Shown here piece by piece: positions 44,475-53,370 of a stretch of DNA of 64,000 nucleotides (the first letter of the stretch is position 1; every line of letters starts with the position of its first letter). Made by a program: the position numbers and the translations under genes. The notes under the pieces are model-generated. The model saw only the letters and a list, made by a program, of their open reading frames with translations, ran no database searches and was not told where the DNA came from. Location: contig NZ_JAGGPQ010000005.1 in NCBI RefSeq assembly GCF_018613675.1, positions 186,001 through 250,000 of the forward strand. Direction: 5' to 3'. This DNA is from Arthrobacter sp. ISL-85 (lineage in GTDB: Bacteria; Actinomycetota; Actinomycetes; Actinomycetales; Micrococcaceae).

Positions 44475-44483
44475 GACTCCGGC

Positions 44484-44509
44484 TCAATATCACGTCGAAC
44501 CAATATTGA
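44484..44509. promoter_or_regulatory. Inverted repeat upstream of the symporter promoter
   Basis: TCAATAT-n12-ATATTGA, perfect 7-bp arms, covering the -35 region of the symporter. It is markedly AT-rich for this genome, which supports a protein-binding site. Confidence 0.4.
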
Positions 44510-44581
44510 GAAATATTACGCGTCGACGGCAGCGCATAAGCCGACAGATCACCGGTAAGTCCCGGGTTGTAAGGGTGTTTG

Positions 44582-45433
44582 TTACGTATTCCCGGCGGGG
44601 GTGTGCTTAACATCTCGTGGTTCGTGGTGTTTTCGCACTGTCAGGTAAAGCCGGTGCGCAGTGATCACGATCGCCAGCCATGCTGCACCCAGCGCCCATG
44701 CAGCCAGGACGTCGGTGAGCCAGTGATGTCCCAGGAAGACCCTGCTCAGGCCGATGGCAACAGCGAACAGGGCAGCGGCTGCGGCCGTAAGGATCCGGGC
44801 CCGTTTGGAATGAAGCCGCAGGATGATCAGGTAGGCAACGATGCCGGCAATCACCACCGCGTTCAGCGAGTGTCCGCTGGGGAAGGATGGTGAATGTTCG
44901 TAGGGTGGGACGGCGTCGCTGAGGTCCGGACGGGCGCGTCCCACGAGGCGCTTGCCGGCGATGGTCATCAGCAGGGACCCCGCGCCTGCGGTGGCGATCA
45001 GGATGACAGGCGTCCAGGAGCGGCGGCGCAAAGCGAGGACCACCATGATGATCATGGCCAGGACCGGCATGCCGATGGTTCCGCCAACATCCGTGAACGC
45101 CGTGACGACCACGTCCAGCGTGGGGGTGCGGAGGTCCTTGCTGGCCGCCAGTACCGGGTGGTCCAGTCCCGCCACCCCGTCGGCCGCCACCACCGATTCG
45201 TAGACCTCGCTGAAGGCGGCGGTCAAGGCAGCGGAAATGAGCGCTCCCACCAGCAGGGTCAGGAGCAGTGCGCCGTGCGGGCCCAGCACCTGGCTGATGC
45301 GGTGGACCACCCCTACCAGGCTCCGGCCTGTTCGACTGTCCCATCGGGTGAGGTCCTTGCCCCCTACAGTAGTGTCCTGGCGCAGTTCACCCCGCACTCC
45401 CGTTCCGGCCGGCGTCCCTTGGAGGTCAGTCAA
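44582..45433 (-). CDS. PAP2-family membrane phosphatase
   Basis: A 283-residue integral membrane lipid phosphatase. The three PAP2 motifs are present: KRLVGRARP, PSFPSGHSLNAV and SRVFLGHHWLTDVLAAW. Hydrophobic segments flank them, and a short basic C-terminal tail is cytoplasmic. Likely substrates are phosphatidate or undecaprenyl pyrophosphate. The start is TTG 45433, 6 nt after GGGAGA; the open frame continuing to 45520 has no initiation site and no homology. Confidence 0.88.
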   Translation of the reverse strand: MTDLQGTPAGTGVRGELRQDTTVGGKDLTRWDSRTGRSLVGVVHRISQVLGPHGALLLTLLVGALISAALTAAFSEVYESVVAADGVAGLDHPVLAASKDLRTPTLDVVVTAFTDVGGTIGMPVLAMIIMVVLALRRRSWTPVILIATAGAGSLLMTIAGKRLVGRARPDLSDAVPPYEHSPSFPSGHSLNAVVIAGIVAYLIILRLHSKRARILTAAAAALFAVAIGLSRVFLGHHWLTDVLAAWALGAAWLAIVITAHRLYLTVRKHHEPRDVKHTPAGNT

Positions 45434-45552
45434 TGCGGTCTCCCTGTCTGTTTGGCAATGCGCAGCACATTCGCAATAGTAAGCAAGCTTATTGATTGCT
45501 GGGCGCACTGTCCACCGCATGCGGCCAGGACCCCGGCCGGAAAGTGGGCGCC

Positions 45553-47238
45553 CTAGGTGAGCAGCGCCCGGCGGAGGGTGTCCAGTCCAACAGAGCCGAT
45601 GTTGAGCGCCTTGATGTGGAACTCCTTGAGGTCGAACCCGGGCCGTGCTTCAAGTTCCGCCCGGATCTGTTCCCAGAGGCGCTGGCCCACCTTGTAGGAG
45701 GGGGCCTGGCCGGGCCAGCCGAGGTAGCGGGTGAACTCGAAGTTGAGCTGGCCTTCGCTGATGGGGAGGTTCTCCTTGAGGAATCCGTAGCCCTTGTCGG
45801 CGGTCCAGGTGCCGGACCCCCAGCGTTCGGGCATCTCGAGTTCCAGGTGCACGCCGATATCGAAAACCACACGGGCCGCCCGCATGCGCTGCATGTCCAG
45901 CATGCCCATGTGGTCGCCGGGATCGTTCAGATAGCCCAGTTCCTGCATGAGTTTCTCGGCGTAAAGGGCCCAGCCTTCGCCGTGGCCGGAGGTCCAGCAG
46001 ACGTTCCGGCGCCACTTGTTGAGCAGCTCGCGCCGGTAGGTTGCGGTGGCCACCTGGAGGTGGTGGCCGGGAACGCCCTCATGGTAGACGGTGGTGGTCT
46101 CGGCCCAAGTGGTGAACGTGTCCTCGCCGGCGGGCACTGACCACCACATGCGGCCGGGGCGGCTGAAGTCGTCCGAGGGGCCGGTGTAATAGATGCCGCC
46201 TTCGTCCGTGGGGGCGATCCGGCACTCGAGCTTCTTCATCACGTCGGGGATGTCGAAGTGCACGCCGGCGAGTTCGGCCACGGCCTTGTCGGAGAGGTCC
46301 TGCATCCACTCCCGCAGGGCCGCCGTGCCTTTCAGCTGACGGGCGGGGTCGTTGTTGAGGACTTCCTTCGCTTCGGCAATGGTGGCGCCTGTCTTGATGG
46401 TGGCTGCAACCTTTTCCTGCTCGGCGATGAGGCGGTCAAGTTCCTCCACGCCCCACGCGTACGTTTCCTCCAGGTCCACCTCAGCGCCCAGGAAGGAACG
46501 GGAAGCCAGGGCATAGCGTGCCCTGCCCACGGCGTCCTTCTCGGGCGCGGCGGGGAGCAGTTCGGTGCGCAGGAATTCTGCCAGCCCGGTGTAGGCGCCG
46601 CGGGCAGCGTCAGCACCGGCGTCGAGCTTCTCCTGCATGGCTGCAGGCAGGGGGCCCGCGTCCGTGGCGGCACCCGCGGCCAGCTTCGCGAAGAAGCCGT
46701 CCCCGGCGGCGTACTTGGTCACCTGGTCTATGACGATGCGCACCTGGCGGGCGGCCGCCACCTTGCCGGCGTCCCTGGCCAGGCGCAGGGACTCGGTGTA
46801 GCCGCTGATGGCAGCCGGCACGTTGTGCGCACGCCCCGCGATGTGCTCCCAGTCCTGTTCGGTTCCGGTGGGCATGAGGTCGAAGATGGCGCGGATGTCC
46901 TGGGCCGGGGAGGCGATGTTGTTCAGGTCCGCGTACTCCCAGCCGGAGGCGTGGATCAGCAGTTGCAGGCCCAGCCGCTCCCGCATGGCGTCCAGGGTGA
47001 CGGCGTCCACGTCGTCCTCCGGCTCGAGGGCCTCGAGGGCCACGAGGGCTTCCCGTGCTGCCTCTGCGAATCCGGCGATGCCGGCGGGGGAGAAGTCCTG
47101 GTACTCCGTCTCATGTCCCGGCAGGCCAAGGGTGGTGGCGAAGGTCGGGTTGAGCCTGATCAGGGTGTCGGTGTAGTTGTCCGCGACGGTGTCGATCCGG
47201 GTGTGCGGGCGCGCGGCGGGTGCAGTGTCGGTAGTCAC
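45553..47238 (-). CDS. DUF885 family protein (putative zinc peptidase-like)
   Basis: A 561-residue protein of the DUF885 family. The hallmark TTVYHEGVPGHHLQVATATY contains an HE..PGHH arrangement resembling a gluzincin metal site, and CWTSGHGEGWALYAEKLMQE provides further conserved acidic/His residues. Family members are believed to be metallopeptidases; no substrate is known. GTG 47238 lacks a ribosome site and sits 6 nt after TAGTCT, so the mRNA is probably leaderless. There is no signal peptide. Confidence 0.88.
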   Translation of the reverse strand: MTTDTAPAARPHTRIDTVADNYTDTLIRLNPTFATTLGLPGHETEYQDFSPAGIAGFAEAAREALVALEALEPEDDVDAVTLDAMRERLGLQLLIHASGWEYADLNNIASPAQDIRAIFDLMPTGTEQDWEHIAGRAHNVPAAISGYTESLRLARDAGKVAAARQVRIVIDQVTKYAAGDGFFAKLAAGAATDAGPLPAAMQEKLDAGADAARGAYTGLAEFLRTELLPAAPEKDAVGRARYALASRSFLGAEVDLEETYAWGVEELDRLIAEQEKVAATIKTGATIAEAKEVLNNDPARQLKGTAALREWMQDLSDKAVAELAGVHFDIPDVMKKLECRIAPTDEGGIYYTGPSDDFSRPGRMWWSVPAGEDTFTTWAETTTVYHEGVPGHHLQVATATYRRELLNKWRRNVCWTSGHGEGWALYAEKLMQELGYLNDPGDHMGMLDMQRMRAARVVFDIGVHLELEMPERWGSGTWTADKGYGFLKENLPISEGQLNFEFTRYLGWPGQAPSYKVGQRLWEQIRAELEARPGFDLKEFHIKALNIGSVGLDTLRRALLT

Positions 47239-47244
47239 ACCCCG

Positions 47245-47250
47245 AGACTA
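47245..47250 (-). promoter_or_regulatory. Putative -10 box for leaderless DUF885 mRNA
   Basis: TAGTCT on the minus strand, 6 nt before GTG 47238. Confidence 0.55.
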
Positions 47251-47280
47251 CCCGGCCACGCGGGCAGGATGTGGAAGCCG

Positions 47281-47532
47281 TCAGCCCTGGCTGCGCTTCC
47301 AGGCTCCCGGCCCGGGCGTGGGAGCAAGCCGCAGCTGCTGCCTCCGCACCCAGTGCCGCACGCTGGCGGTCCTGGCCGGCGCCGGGCTCTCCCCGCTGAG
47401 GGACAGGACGACGGCGGTCAGTGCGGCCAGCTCCTCGGCGCTCGGCTGCCCCTTGACCACAGAGAGCAGGGGTGCGGCGGCTGCCGCGTCCGGGGGTTCG
47501 GCGGGCTCAGGCGCCCCTGGGGTGCTGATCAC
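47281..47532 (-). CDS. Acyl-CoA carboxylase epsilon subunit
   Basis: An 83-residue AccE-like protein that stabilises the alpha/beta carboxylase complex in actinobacteria. The diagnostic segment is [24 protein letters not shown], followed by a basic stretch with [10 protein letters not shown] and an ending rich in Pro/Gly ([11 protein letters not shown]). The GTG start at 47532 overlaps the beta-subunit stop codon as GTGA, indicating translational coupling. Confidence 0.9.
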   Translation of the reverse strand: MISTPGAPEPAEPPDAAAAAPLLSVVKGQPSAEELAALTAVVLSLSGESPAPARTASVRHWVRRQQLRLAPTPGPGAWKRSQG

Positions 47533-49112
47533 AGCGGGATGTTCCCATGCTTCTTGGCGGGGAGGCTGGCGCGCTTGTCCCGCAGGGCCCGCAGTCCCTT
47601 GATGATCTGGAGGCGGGTGTCCGAGGGGGCGATGACGGCGTCCACGTAGCCCAGCTGGGCGGCCTGGTAGGGGTTGAGGAGTTCTTCCTCGTATTGCTGG
47701 ATCACTTGGGCGCGGCGGGCCTCGACGTCGCCGCCGTCCTCGGCGACGGCTGCGAGGTCGCGGCGGTAGAGGATGTTCACCGCCCCCTGCGCGCCCATCA
47801 CGCCGATCTGGGCTGTGGGCCACGCCAGGTTCAAATCGGCGCCGAGCTTCTTGGAGCCCATGACGATGTAGGCGCCGCCGTAGGCCTTGCGGGTGATGAC
47901 GGTGAGCTTGGGGACGGTGGCTTCGGCGTAGGCGTAGAGGAGCTTGGCGCCGCGGCGGATGATGCCCTGGAACTCCTGGTCCTTGCCGGGCAGGAAGCCG
48001 GGTACATCCACCAGGGTGATGATGGGGATGTTGAAGGCGTCGCAGTGGCGCACGAACCGGGCGGCCTTCTCGGAAGCCGCGATGTCCAGGGTGCCGGCGA
48101 ACTGCAGCGGCTGGTTGGCCACGATGCCTACAGTGTGGCCCTCCACCCGGCCGTACCCGATCATGACGTTGGGAGCGTACAGGGCCTGCATCTCCAGGAA
48201 GTGCCCGTCGTCCACGATCTGCTCCACTACGGTGCGCATGTCGTAGGGCTGGTTGGCCGAATCCGGAACCAGCGTGTCCAGGGCGAGATCGTCGTCGTCG
48301 ATCTCCAACTCCTGCTGGTGACCCAGGACGGGAGCCTCGGACAGGTTGTTGGACGGCAGGAAGTCCAGCAGTTCACGCACGAATTCGATGGCGTCGCCTT
48401 CATCCGATGCCAGGTAGGTGGACGTCCCGGTGGTGGCGTTGTGCTGCCGGGCACCGCCCAGGGTTTCCATGTCCACATCCTCGCCGGTGACGGTCTTGAT
48501 GACGTCCGGGCCGGTGATGAACATGTGGGAGGTCTTGTCCACCATCACCACGTAGTCGGTGAGTGCGGGGGAGTAGGCCGCACCGCCTGCGGACGGGCCC
48601 ATGATGAGCGAGATCTGGGGCACCACGCCGCTGGCGTGGACATTGTTCCGGAAGATATCCGCGAACATGGCCAGGGAGGCCACGCCTTCCTGGATGCGGG
48701 CGCCGCCGCCGTCAAGGATTCCGACGACGGGGCAGCCGTTGCGGAGCGCGAACTCCTGGACCTTGACAATTTTTTCGCCATTGACCTGGCTCAGCGATCC
48801 GCCGTAGACGGTGAAGTCCTGGCTGTAGACCGCCACCAGCCGGCCGTCCACCGTTCCGTAGCCGGAGACCAGCCCGTCGCCCAGCGGCTTCTTGTTTTCC
48901 ATGCCAAAGGCGGTGGAGCGGTGCACGGCCAGGGCATCGAACTCCACAAAGGAGTCCTCGTCCAGCAGCAGGCCAATGCGCTCGCGGGCAGTGTTCTTGC
49001 CGCGGGCATGCTGCTTTTCGATGGCTTCAGGGCCGGAGGGCTGTTCGGCGCGCGCCTGGCGGTCGCGGAAATCGGCAATCTTTCCCGCTGTCGTTGTCAG
49101 ATCGTGGCTCAT
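47529..49112 (-). CDS. Acyl-CoA carboxylase beta subunit (carboxyltransferase, AccD/PccB type)
   Basis: A 527-residue carboxyltransferase that moves CO2 from biotin to acetyl- or propionyl-CoA. Typical segments: [16 protein letters not shown] near the N-terminus, [30 protein letters not shown] (N-domain oxyanion region), [12 protein letters not shown] and [16 protein letters not shown] (C-domain). The start is ATG 49112 with GGAG upstream; a TTG one codon earlier is less likely. It is coupled to the epsilon subunit. The alpha subunit at 36375-38186 is its probable partner. Confidence 0.95.
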   Translation of the reverse strand: MSHDLTTTAGKIADFRDRQARAEQPSGPEAIEKQHARGKNTARERIGLLLDEDSFVEFDALAVHRSTAFGMENKKPLGDGLVSGYGTVDGRLVAVYSQDFTVYGGSLSQVNGEKIVKVQEFALRNGCPVVGILDGGGARIQEGVASLAMFADIFRNNVHASGVVPQISLIMGPSAGGAAYSPALTDYVVMVDKTSHMFITGPDVIKTVTGEDVDMETLGGARQHNATTGTSTYLASDEGDAIEFVRELLDFLPSNNLSEAPVLGHQQELEIDDDDLALDTLVPDSANQPYDMRTVVEQIVDDGHFLEMQALYAPNVMIGYGRVEGHTVGIVANQPLQFAGTLDIAASEKAARFVRHCDAFNIPIITLVDVPGFLPGKDQEFQGIIRRGAKLLYAYAEATVPKLTVITRKAYGGAYIVMGSKKLGADLNLAWPTAQIGVMGAQGAVNILYRRDLAAVAEDGGDVEARRAQVIQQYEEELLNPYQAAQLGYVDAVIAPSDTRLQIIKGLRALRDKRASLPAKKHGNIPL

Positions 49113-49315
49113 CAAGTGTCTCCGGCTCTGTAGCAGGTCAGTTCTGTTGGCTGGCGGCCCATTCTGTCCGGAGCATTAAGTAGCTTCCACACAAAAGACC
49201 AACCCTGCTGGCAAGTCTAGTGACGGTTTGGGCCTCAACAGCTGTAGGGAACCTACAATTTTCTGCCGCTCCAGCAACCTCTCCACAATGTTACTCGCCG
49301 GTAACTTAGTTGGGC

Positions 49316-49321
49316 TACAGT
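49316..49321 (+). promoter_or_regulatory. Putative -10 box for leaderless SDR mRNA
   Basis: TACAGT, 6 nt before ATG 49328; no Shine-Dalgarno sequence. Confidence 0.6.
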
Positions 49322-49327
49322 GTTCCC

Positions 49328-50215
49328 ATGACTTCAAGCGACAAGGCTTTGCATGCCCCCGAAAGCCCATACCAGGCGGCAGGTTCCCTGGCGGGACGCA
49401 CCATCCTGCTGTCCGGCGGCAGCCGGGGGATCGGCCTGGCCATTGCGCGGAGGGCGGCCCGGGACGGCGCCAACATCGTGCTCCTTGCCAAGACGGGGGA
49501 GCCGCACGCCAAGCTGGCCGGCACGGTCTACACGGCAGCGGAGGAGTTGGTGGCGGCCGGCGGCCAGGCGCTGCCCCTGGTGGGCGACGTGCGCAGGGAC
49601 GGGGACGTGGCCGGCGCCGTGGCCGCAGCCGTGGACCGGTTCGGCGGCATCGACGTCGTCATCAACAACGCCTCCGCCATCGACCTCTCCACGACGGACG
49701 CGGTGGACATGAAGAAGTACGACCTCATGCAGGACATCAACGTCCGCGGCACCTTCCTGCTGTCCAAGTTGGCGCTCCCGGCACTCCGCGCCTCCGGACA
49801 GGGACAGATCCTCACTCTCTCGCCGCCGCTGAACCTCCACCCCTCCTGGGCGGGAAAGCACCTGGCCTACACCATGGCCAAATACGGGATGAGCCTGACC
49901 ACCCTGGGCCTGGCGGAGGAACTGAAGGCGGACGGGATCAGGGTCAACTCCCTGTGGCCCTGCACCCTGATCGACACCGCGGCCATCCGCAACATGCCCC
50001 ACGGCGAAACCATGGTCCTGGCCGCGCGCGGCCCCCAGATCATGGCCGATGCCGCCCACGCCGTCCTGACCGGAAGCAACCTTGGTGCCGGTGGGCCGCC
50101 GTCGGGCAACTTCTACACGGATGAGCAGGTCCTCGCAGCCGCCGGCGTGACGGACTTCCGCCCCTACAGCCTGGGCGCACCGGAAGACCGGCTGGTCCCG
50201 GACATCTTCCTTTAG
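49328..50215 (+). CDS. SDR-family oxidoreductase (HSDL2-like)
   Basis: A 295-residue classical-length short-chain dehydrogenase. Cofactor motif ILLSGGSRGIGLAIARRAA, NNASAIDLS, and the catalytic Tyr/Lys in YTMAKYGMSLTTLGLAEEL; the catalytic Ser position falls in LTLSPPLNLHPSW. The long C-terminal part with NSLWPCTLIDTAAIRNM matches hydroxysteroid dehydrogenase-like (HSDL2) proteins; substrate unknown. The ATG at 49328 is 6 nt after a TACAGT hexamer. It is divergent from the carboxylase beta/epsilon operon. Confidence 0.9.
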   Translation: MTSSDKALHAPESPYQAAGSLAGRTILLSGGSRGIGLAIARRAARDGANIVLLAKTGEPHAKLAGTVYTAAEELVAAGGQALPLVGDVRRDGDVAGAVAAAVDRFGGIDVVINNASAIDLSTTDAVDMKKYDLMQDINVRGTFLLSKLALPALRASGQGQILTLSPPLNLHPSWAGKHLAYTMAKYGMSLTTLGLAEELKADGIRVNSLWPCTLIDTAAIRNMPHGETMVLAARGPQIMADAAHAVLTGSNLGAGGPPSGNFYTDEQVLAAAGVTDFRPYSLGAPEDRLVPDIFL

Positions 50216-50224
50216 CCTGCCTTC

Positions 50225-50264
50225 CTGCCGTCCCTGGACGGTCCCTTCCGGGACGGCAGTTGTC
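50225..50264 (+). terminator. Terminator after the SDR gene
   Basis: A 10-bp perfect stem (50225-50234 with 50250-50259) with a structured 15-nt loop, followed by TTGTCT. Confidence 0.72.
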
Positions 50265-50288
50265 TGGGTGGGACCCGGCCCGGCTCGG

Positions 50289-50294
50289 TAGGAT
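50289..50294 (+). promoter_or_regulatory. Putative -10 box for leaderless birA mRNA
   Basis: TAGGAT, 6 nt before ATG 50301; no Shine-Dalgarno sequence. Confidence 0.6.
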
Positions 50295-50300
50295 CTACCT

Positions 50301-51209
50301 ATGGATGACGCACACGCACCGGGAACGCCCCTGAACCGAGGGGACCTGGCCGACCAGCGGTTCCTCTCCGCCGCGGGGATACCCCGGATCGACGTCGTGG
50401 ACTCCACCGGCTCCACCAATGCCGACCTCCTGCGCGGTGTCACCGTGGAACCTGCCGCATGGCCGGACCTCTCCGTCCTGACCGCGGAGTACCAGACTGC
50501 TGCAAGGGGAAGGCTGGACAGGCGCTGGGAGGCGCCGCCGCTGAGCTCGGTGTCCGTCTCCGTGGTACTGCGTCCGGTCAACGCGGACGGCAGGCCCCTT
50601 CCTACCCAGAGCTACTCCTGGCTCTCCCTCATCGCAGCCCTGGCGCTGCGTGAAACCCTCCTGGAAACGGCAGGCCTTCCGGCCGAGCTCAAATGGCCCA
50701 ACGACGTCCTGGTGCGCGGCAGGAAGATTGCCGGCATCCTCGCCCAGCTGGGCCCCATGGTGGACGGCAACGTGCCCCCCATCATCCTGGGGACCGGCCT
50801 CAACGTCACGCTGCAGGAAAGCGAACTTCCGGTCCCCACTGCCACCTCCGTGGCCATCGAACGTGCCACTACCACGGACCGCACCGCCCTGCTGAAAAGC
50901 TACCTGTCCCGTTTCGCAGTCCTGTACCGCAGTTTCTGCAATGCCGACGGCGACCCCACGGCAGGGATGGCCGGCGGCCCGTCGCTGCACAAAAGGGTGG
51001 AGGCCGTGATGGTCACCTTGGGAAAGCAGGTGCGCGCGCAACTGCCCGGCGACCACGAAATCATCGGACACGCATCCCGGTTGGATGACTACGGCTCCCT
51101 GCTGGTGGTTGACCGCGACTCGCACGAGCATGTGGTGACGGCCGGGGATGTTGTGCACCTGCGGCCATGGTCATCGCCGGACGCACCGGACCAGGGCGGT
51201 TATGCGTAA
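50301..51209 (+). CDS. birA: Biotin--[biotin carboxyl-carrier protein] ligase
   Basis: A 302-residue biotin protein ligase that forms biotinyl-AMP and biotinylates carrier lysines such as K568 of the alpha subunit described here. Motifs: DSTGSTNADLLRG, TAARGRLDRRWEAP (variant of GRGRxGRxW), LKWPNDVLVRGRKIAGIL with the catalytic lysine, and GTGLNVTL. No N-terminal helix-turn-helix precedes them, so it is a group I ligase and not a repressor. A TAGGAT hexamer 6 nt upstream implies a leaderless mRNA. It overlaps the next gene by 8 nt. Confidence 0.95.
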   Translation: MDDAHAPGTPLNRGDLADQRFLSAAGIPRIDVVDSTGSTNADLLRGVTVEPAAWPDLSVLTAEYQTAARGRLDRRWEAPPLSSVSVSVVLRPVNADGRPLPTQSYSWLSLIAALALRETLLETAGLPAELKWPNDVLVRGRKIAGILAQLGPMVDGNVPPIILGTGLNVTLQESELPVPTATSVAIERATTTDRTALLKSYLSRFAVLYRSFCNADGDPTAGMAGGPSLHKRVEAVMVTLGKQVRAQLPGDHEIIGHASRLDDYGSLLVVDRDSHEHVVTAGDVVHLRPWSSPDAPDQGGYA

Positions 51210-51801
51210 AACCCTCCTACCAGGGGAGCAGGTCATCGTCACTACCCGTCCGCAGCCGCGGAAGCTCGCCGGGGCCGCCGTGGCCTTTGTCCTGGCGCCG
51301 GCGCTTGCCGCCTTCGCCAGCGCATGGATCATCCGCGGCGGAGCAGTCCGCGTGGCGCCTGCCTTCGGCCGCCAGTGGACGCCCTGGCTCGTGACAGCCT
51401 GCGTCGCCGCGGCGGCAGCGGTGTGGCTGGGCTACTGCCTGCCGCGCCTGCTGCGCTGGCAGGGCACCCGCTACACCTTGACGAGCCAGCGGATGGTGGC
51501 CCGGTATGGCCTGGTGAACCGGCGGGACCAGCAGGTGAACCTGGGGTCCGTGCGTAACCTGACAGTCCATGAATCGCTGCTGCAGCGACTGGTGCGCTCG
51601 GGGAATATATCCTTGGAAACCGGGTACCAGGGCGTGGTGACCTTTCGCGACGTGCCGGAGGTTGCCAGGTTCCGCGACTTTATCCTCGACGCCATCGGGG
51701 AACTGCCGGATGACAGCGGGGCCCAACCGGGCGAAGCGACGTATTACCCCACCGGTGCTTTTCCGGAGGAAATGAGAGAAGGTGGACGGGATGACCGATG
51801 A
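51202..51801 (+). CDS. Membrane protein with bacterial PH (bPH2) domain
   Basis: A 199-residue protein. A short cytoplasmic N-terminus (MRKTLLPGEQVIVTTRPQPR) is followed by two hydrophobic segments (about residues 20-40 and 55-75) and a bPH2 domain (TRYTLTSQRMVARYGLVNRR, VNLGSVRNLTVHESLLQRLV, GVVTFRDVPEVARFRDFI). The function is unknown; such proteins are often scaffold or stress related. It overlaps birA by 8 nt and the adenylate cyclase by 11 nt, so the three are one operon. Confidence 0.85.
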   Translation: MRKTLLPGEQVIVTTRPQPRKLAGAAVAFVLAPALAAFASAWIIRGGAVRVAPAFGRQWTPWLVTACVAAAAAVWLGYCLPRLLRWQGTRYTLTSQRMVARYGLVNRRDQQVNLGSVRNLTVHESLLQRLVRSGNISLETGYQGVVTFRDVPEVARFRDFILDAIGELPDDSGAQPGEATYYPTGAFPEEMREGGRDDR

Positions 51802-52987
51802 GGACCAGCAGGAACGCGTCGAGAGCATCGCACCCGGCTTCGCCGTCTTTGATCCCGCCGGCTCCTCCAGCGACTCGTCCGGGTCTGGACCCGCACGCGC
51901 TGCGGACATGCCCGCCGTGGACCGCCATCCGCCAACAGCCACCATGTCCGCCGAACGCCTGGCCATGAAGGCGCTCGAAGCCCGCCTCCTGGGCGGGGAA
52001 CGCAAGCTTCGCCGTCGCGAAGTTGCCGCCGGGGCCGGCCTCTCACTGCTTTCGGCCCGCAAACTGTGGCGCGCCCTGGGGTTCCCCAACTTCGGCGACG
52101 AGGACGTCGCATTCACCGAACGCGACCAGGCAGCCCTGTCCACCGTGGTGGATCTGGTCCGCACGGGCAAGCTCACGGAGGAAGCAGCGATCTCCGTGAC
52201 GCGCTCCATCGGTCAAATGACGGACCGTATGGTGGTCTGGCAGATCGAGGCGCTGGTGGAGGACATGGTCCATGAGCAGGGCGTCACGGATGCTGTGGCC
52301 CGCAAGCGCCTGGTCAACGAACTTCCCGCGCTGGTGGACGCACTCGAGGAAGTGCTGGTGTACTCCTGGCGCCGCCAGCTCAACGCCGGCGTCCAGCGGC
52401 TCGCCGTCCGGGCCGAGGCAGGGCTGCAGGCCAGCGAAGAAGGGCGTGAAGGCGACGAGGATGACGCTCCGCTTCCCCTGGCGCGCGCGGTTGGGTTCGC
52501 GGACCTGGTCTCCTACACCAGCCTGTCCCGCCGGATGAACGAAAAAACGCTCGCCCGGCTGGTCCAGCGCTTCGAAAACAAGTGTGCCGAGATCATCTCC
52601 GTGGGCGGCGGCAGGCTGGTCAAGACGGTTGGCGATGAAGTCCTCTACATCGCGGAAACCCCGGCCGCGGGCGCTGAGATCTCGCTGGCACTTGCCGAGG
52701 CGTTCACCGAAGACGAGATCCTCCCCGAAGCCCGGGTGGCCATGGTGTGGGGCCGGATCCTGTCCCGCCTTGGCGATATCTACGGTCCTACGGTCAATCT
52801 CGCGGCGCGCCTGACCACCCTGGCAGATCCGGGCACCGTGCTGGTTGACTCCATGACCGCCTCCGCCCTGGAGCATGACGAGCGGTTCGTCATGCTTCCG
52901 CAGGACCCGGAAAACGTGCGCGGTTTCGGCGAGATCCACCCCGTCCGCCTCACCCGCGGCCGGGGTAAGGGATTGGTCCTGGACTAG
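51791..52987 (+). CDS. Class III adenylate cyclase with N-terminal pH-sensor-type regulatory domain
   Basis: A 398-residue cytosolic cyclase. After ~40 disordered residues, residues ~55-215 form an all-helical autoinhibitory domain (MKALEARLLGGERKLRRREV, FTERDQAALSTVVDLVRTGK, AISVTRSIGQMTDRMVVWQI) as in mycobacterial Rv1264/Rv2212, where it responds to acid pH. The catalytic domain follows: metal Asp in VGFADLVSYT, second metal Asp in VKTVGDEVLY, and YGPTVNLAARLTTLADPGT with the transition-state Asn/Arg. ATG 51791 has AAGGTGG upstream. It is third in the birA operon. Confidence 0.92.
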   Translation: MTDEDQQERVESIAPGFAVFDPAGSSSDSSGSGPARAADMPAVDRHPPTATMSAERLAMKALEARLLGGERKLRRREVAAGAGLSLLSARKLWRALGFPNFGDEDVAFTERDQAALSTVVDLVRTGKLTEEAAISVTRSIGQMTDRMVVWQIEALVEDMVHEQGVTDAVARKRLVNELPALVDALEEVLVYSWRRQLNAGVQRLAVRAEAGLQASEEGREGDEDDAPLPLARAVGFADLVSYTSLSRRMNEKTLARLVQRFENKCAEIISVGGGRLVKTVGDEVLYIAETPAAGAEISLALAEAFTEDEILPEARVAMVWGRILSRLGDIYGPTVNLAARLTTLADPGTVLVDSMTASALEHDERFVMLPQDPENVRGFGEIHPVRLTRGRGKGLVLD

Positions 52988-53370
52988 GAACCCGGCTCCT
53001 GCCGCTGTTACCGAAGCCGGTCTCAAAGAATTTGTCCATTTGTTGGCGTATAGCGGTATCGTTGTGGTGCCCGGGGTCCTGTGACGCCGGATGCAGGCAG
53101 AAAGCCTAGAACTACCCGGGGGATTTCCATTCATGAAACGTCGCGGACATACACGCGCCCAAAGCACTGCTCCCGGCGCGCCCCGGTGGCGCCGCCTGGC
53201 GCGCACCGGAGCACCACATTGCTGACGCGAACGGGCCCGGCATGGGGGAAGTTGTCCCCATCGCGGGGGTTGCAGCGGTTCGGTACGCTTGCCCCGGGGA
53301 AAGAAAGCCTGCTGCCTGTCCTGCGATATGGCCGCCATCTGGCTACACAATCTGGGGGAAAAGTAACGCT
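52988..53370 (+). other. Leader interval before the Ig-like surface protein
   Basis: A 383-bp gap. A possible promoter is TTGTCC-n19-TATCGT with the -10 at 53057-53062. Several C/G-rich inverted repeats follow, including ATGGGG/CCCCAT around 53242-53262. A 30-codon open frame (53133-53225, start MKRRGHTRAQ, basic) has GGGGGA upstream and could be a leader peptide. The long structured leader may be regulatory, but no known riboswitch could be assigned by eye. Confidence 0.4.

Noticed and set aside
53042..53370. A c-di-AMP (ydaO-type) riboswitch in front of the giant gene
   Set aside because: Some G-rich stretches looked suggestive, but the conserved elements could not be placed by eye; a covariance scan would be needed.
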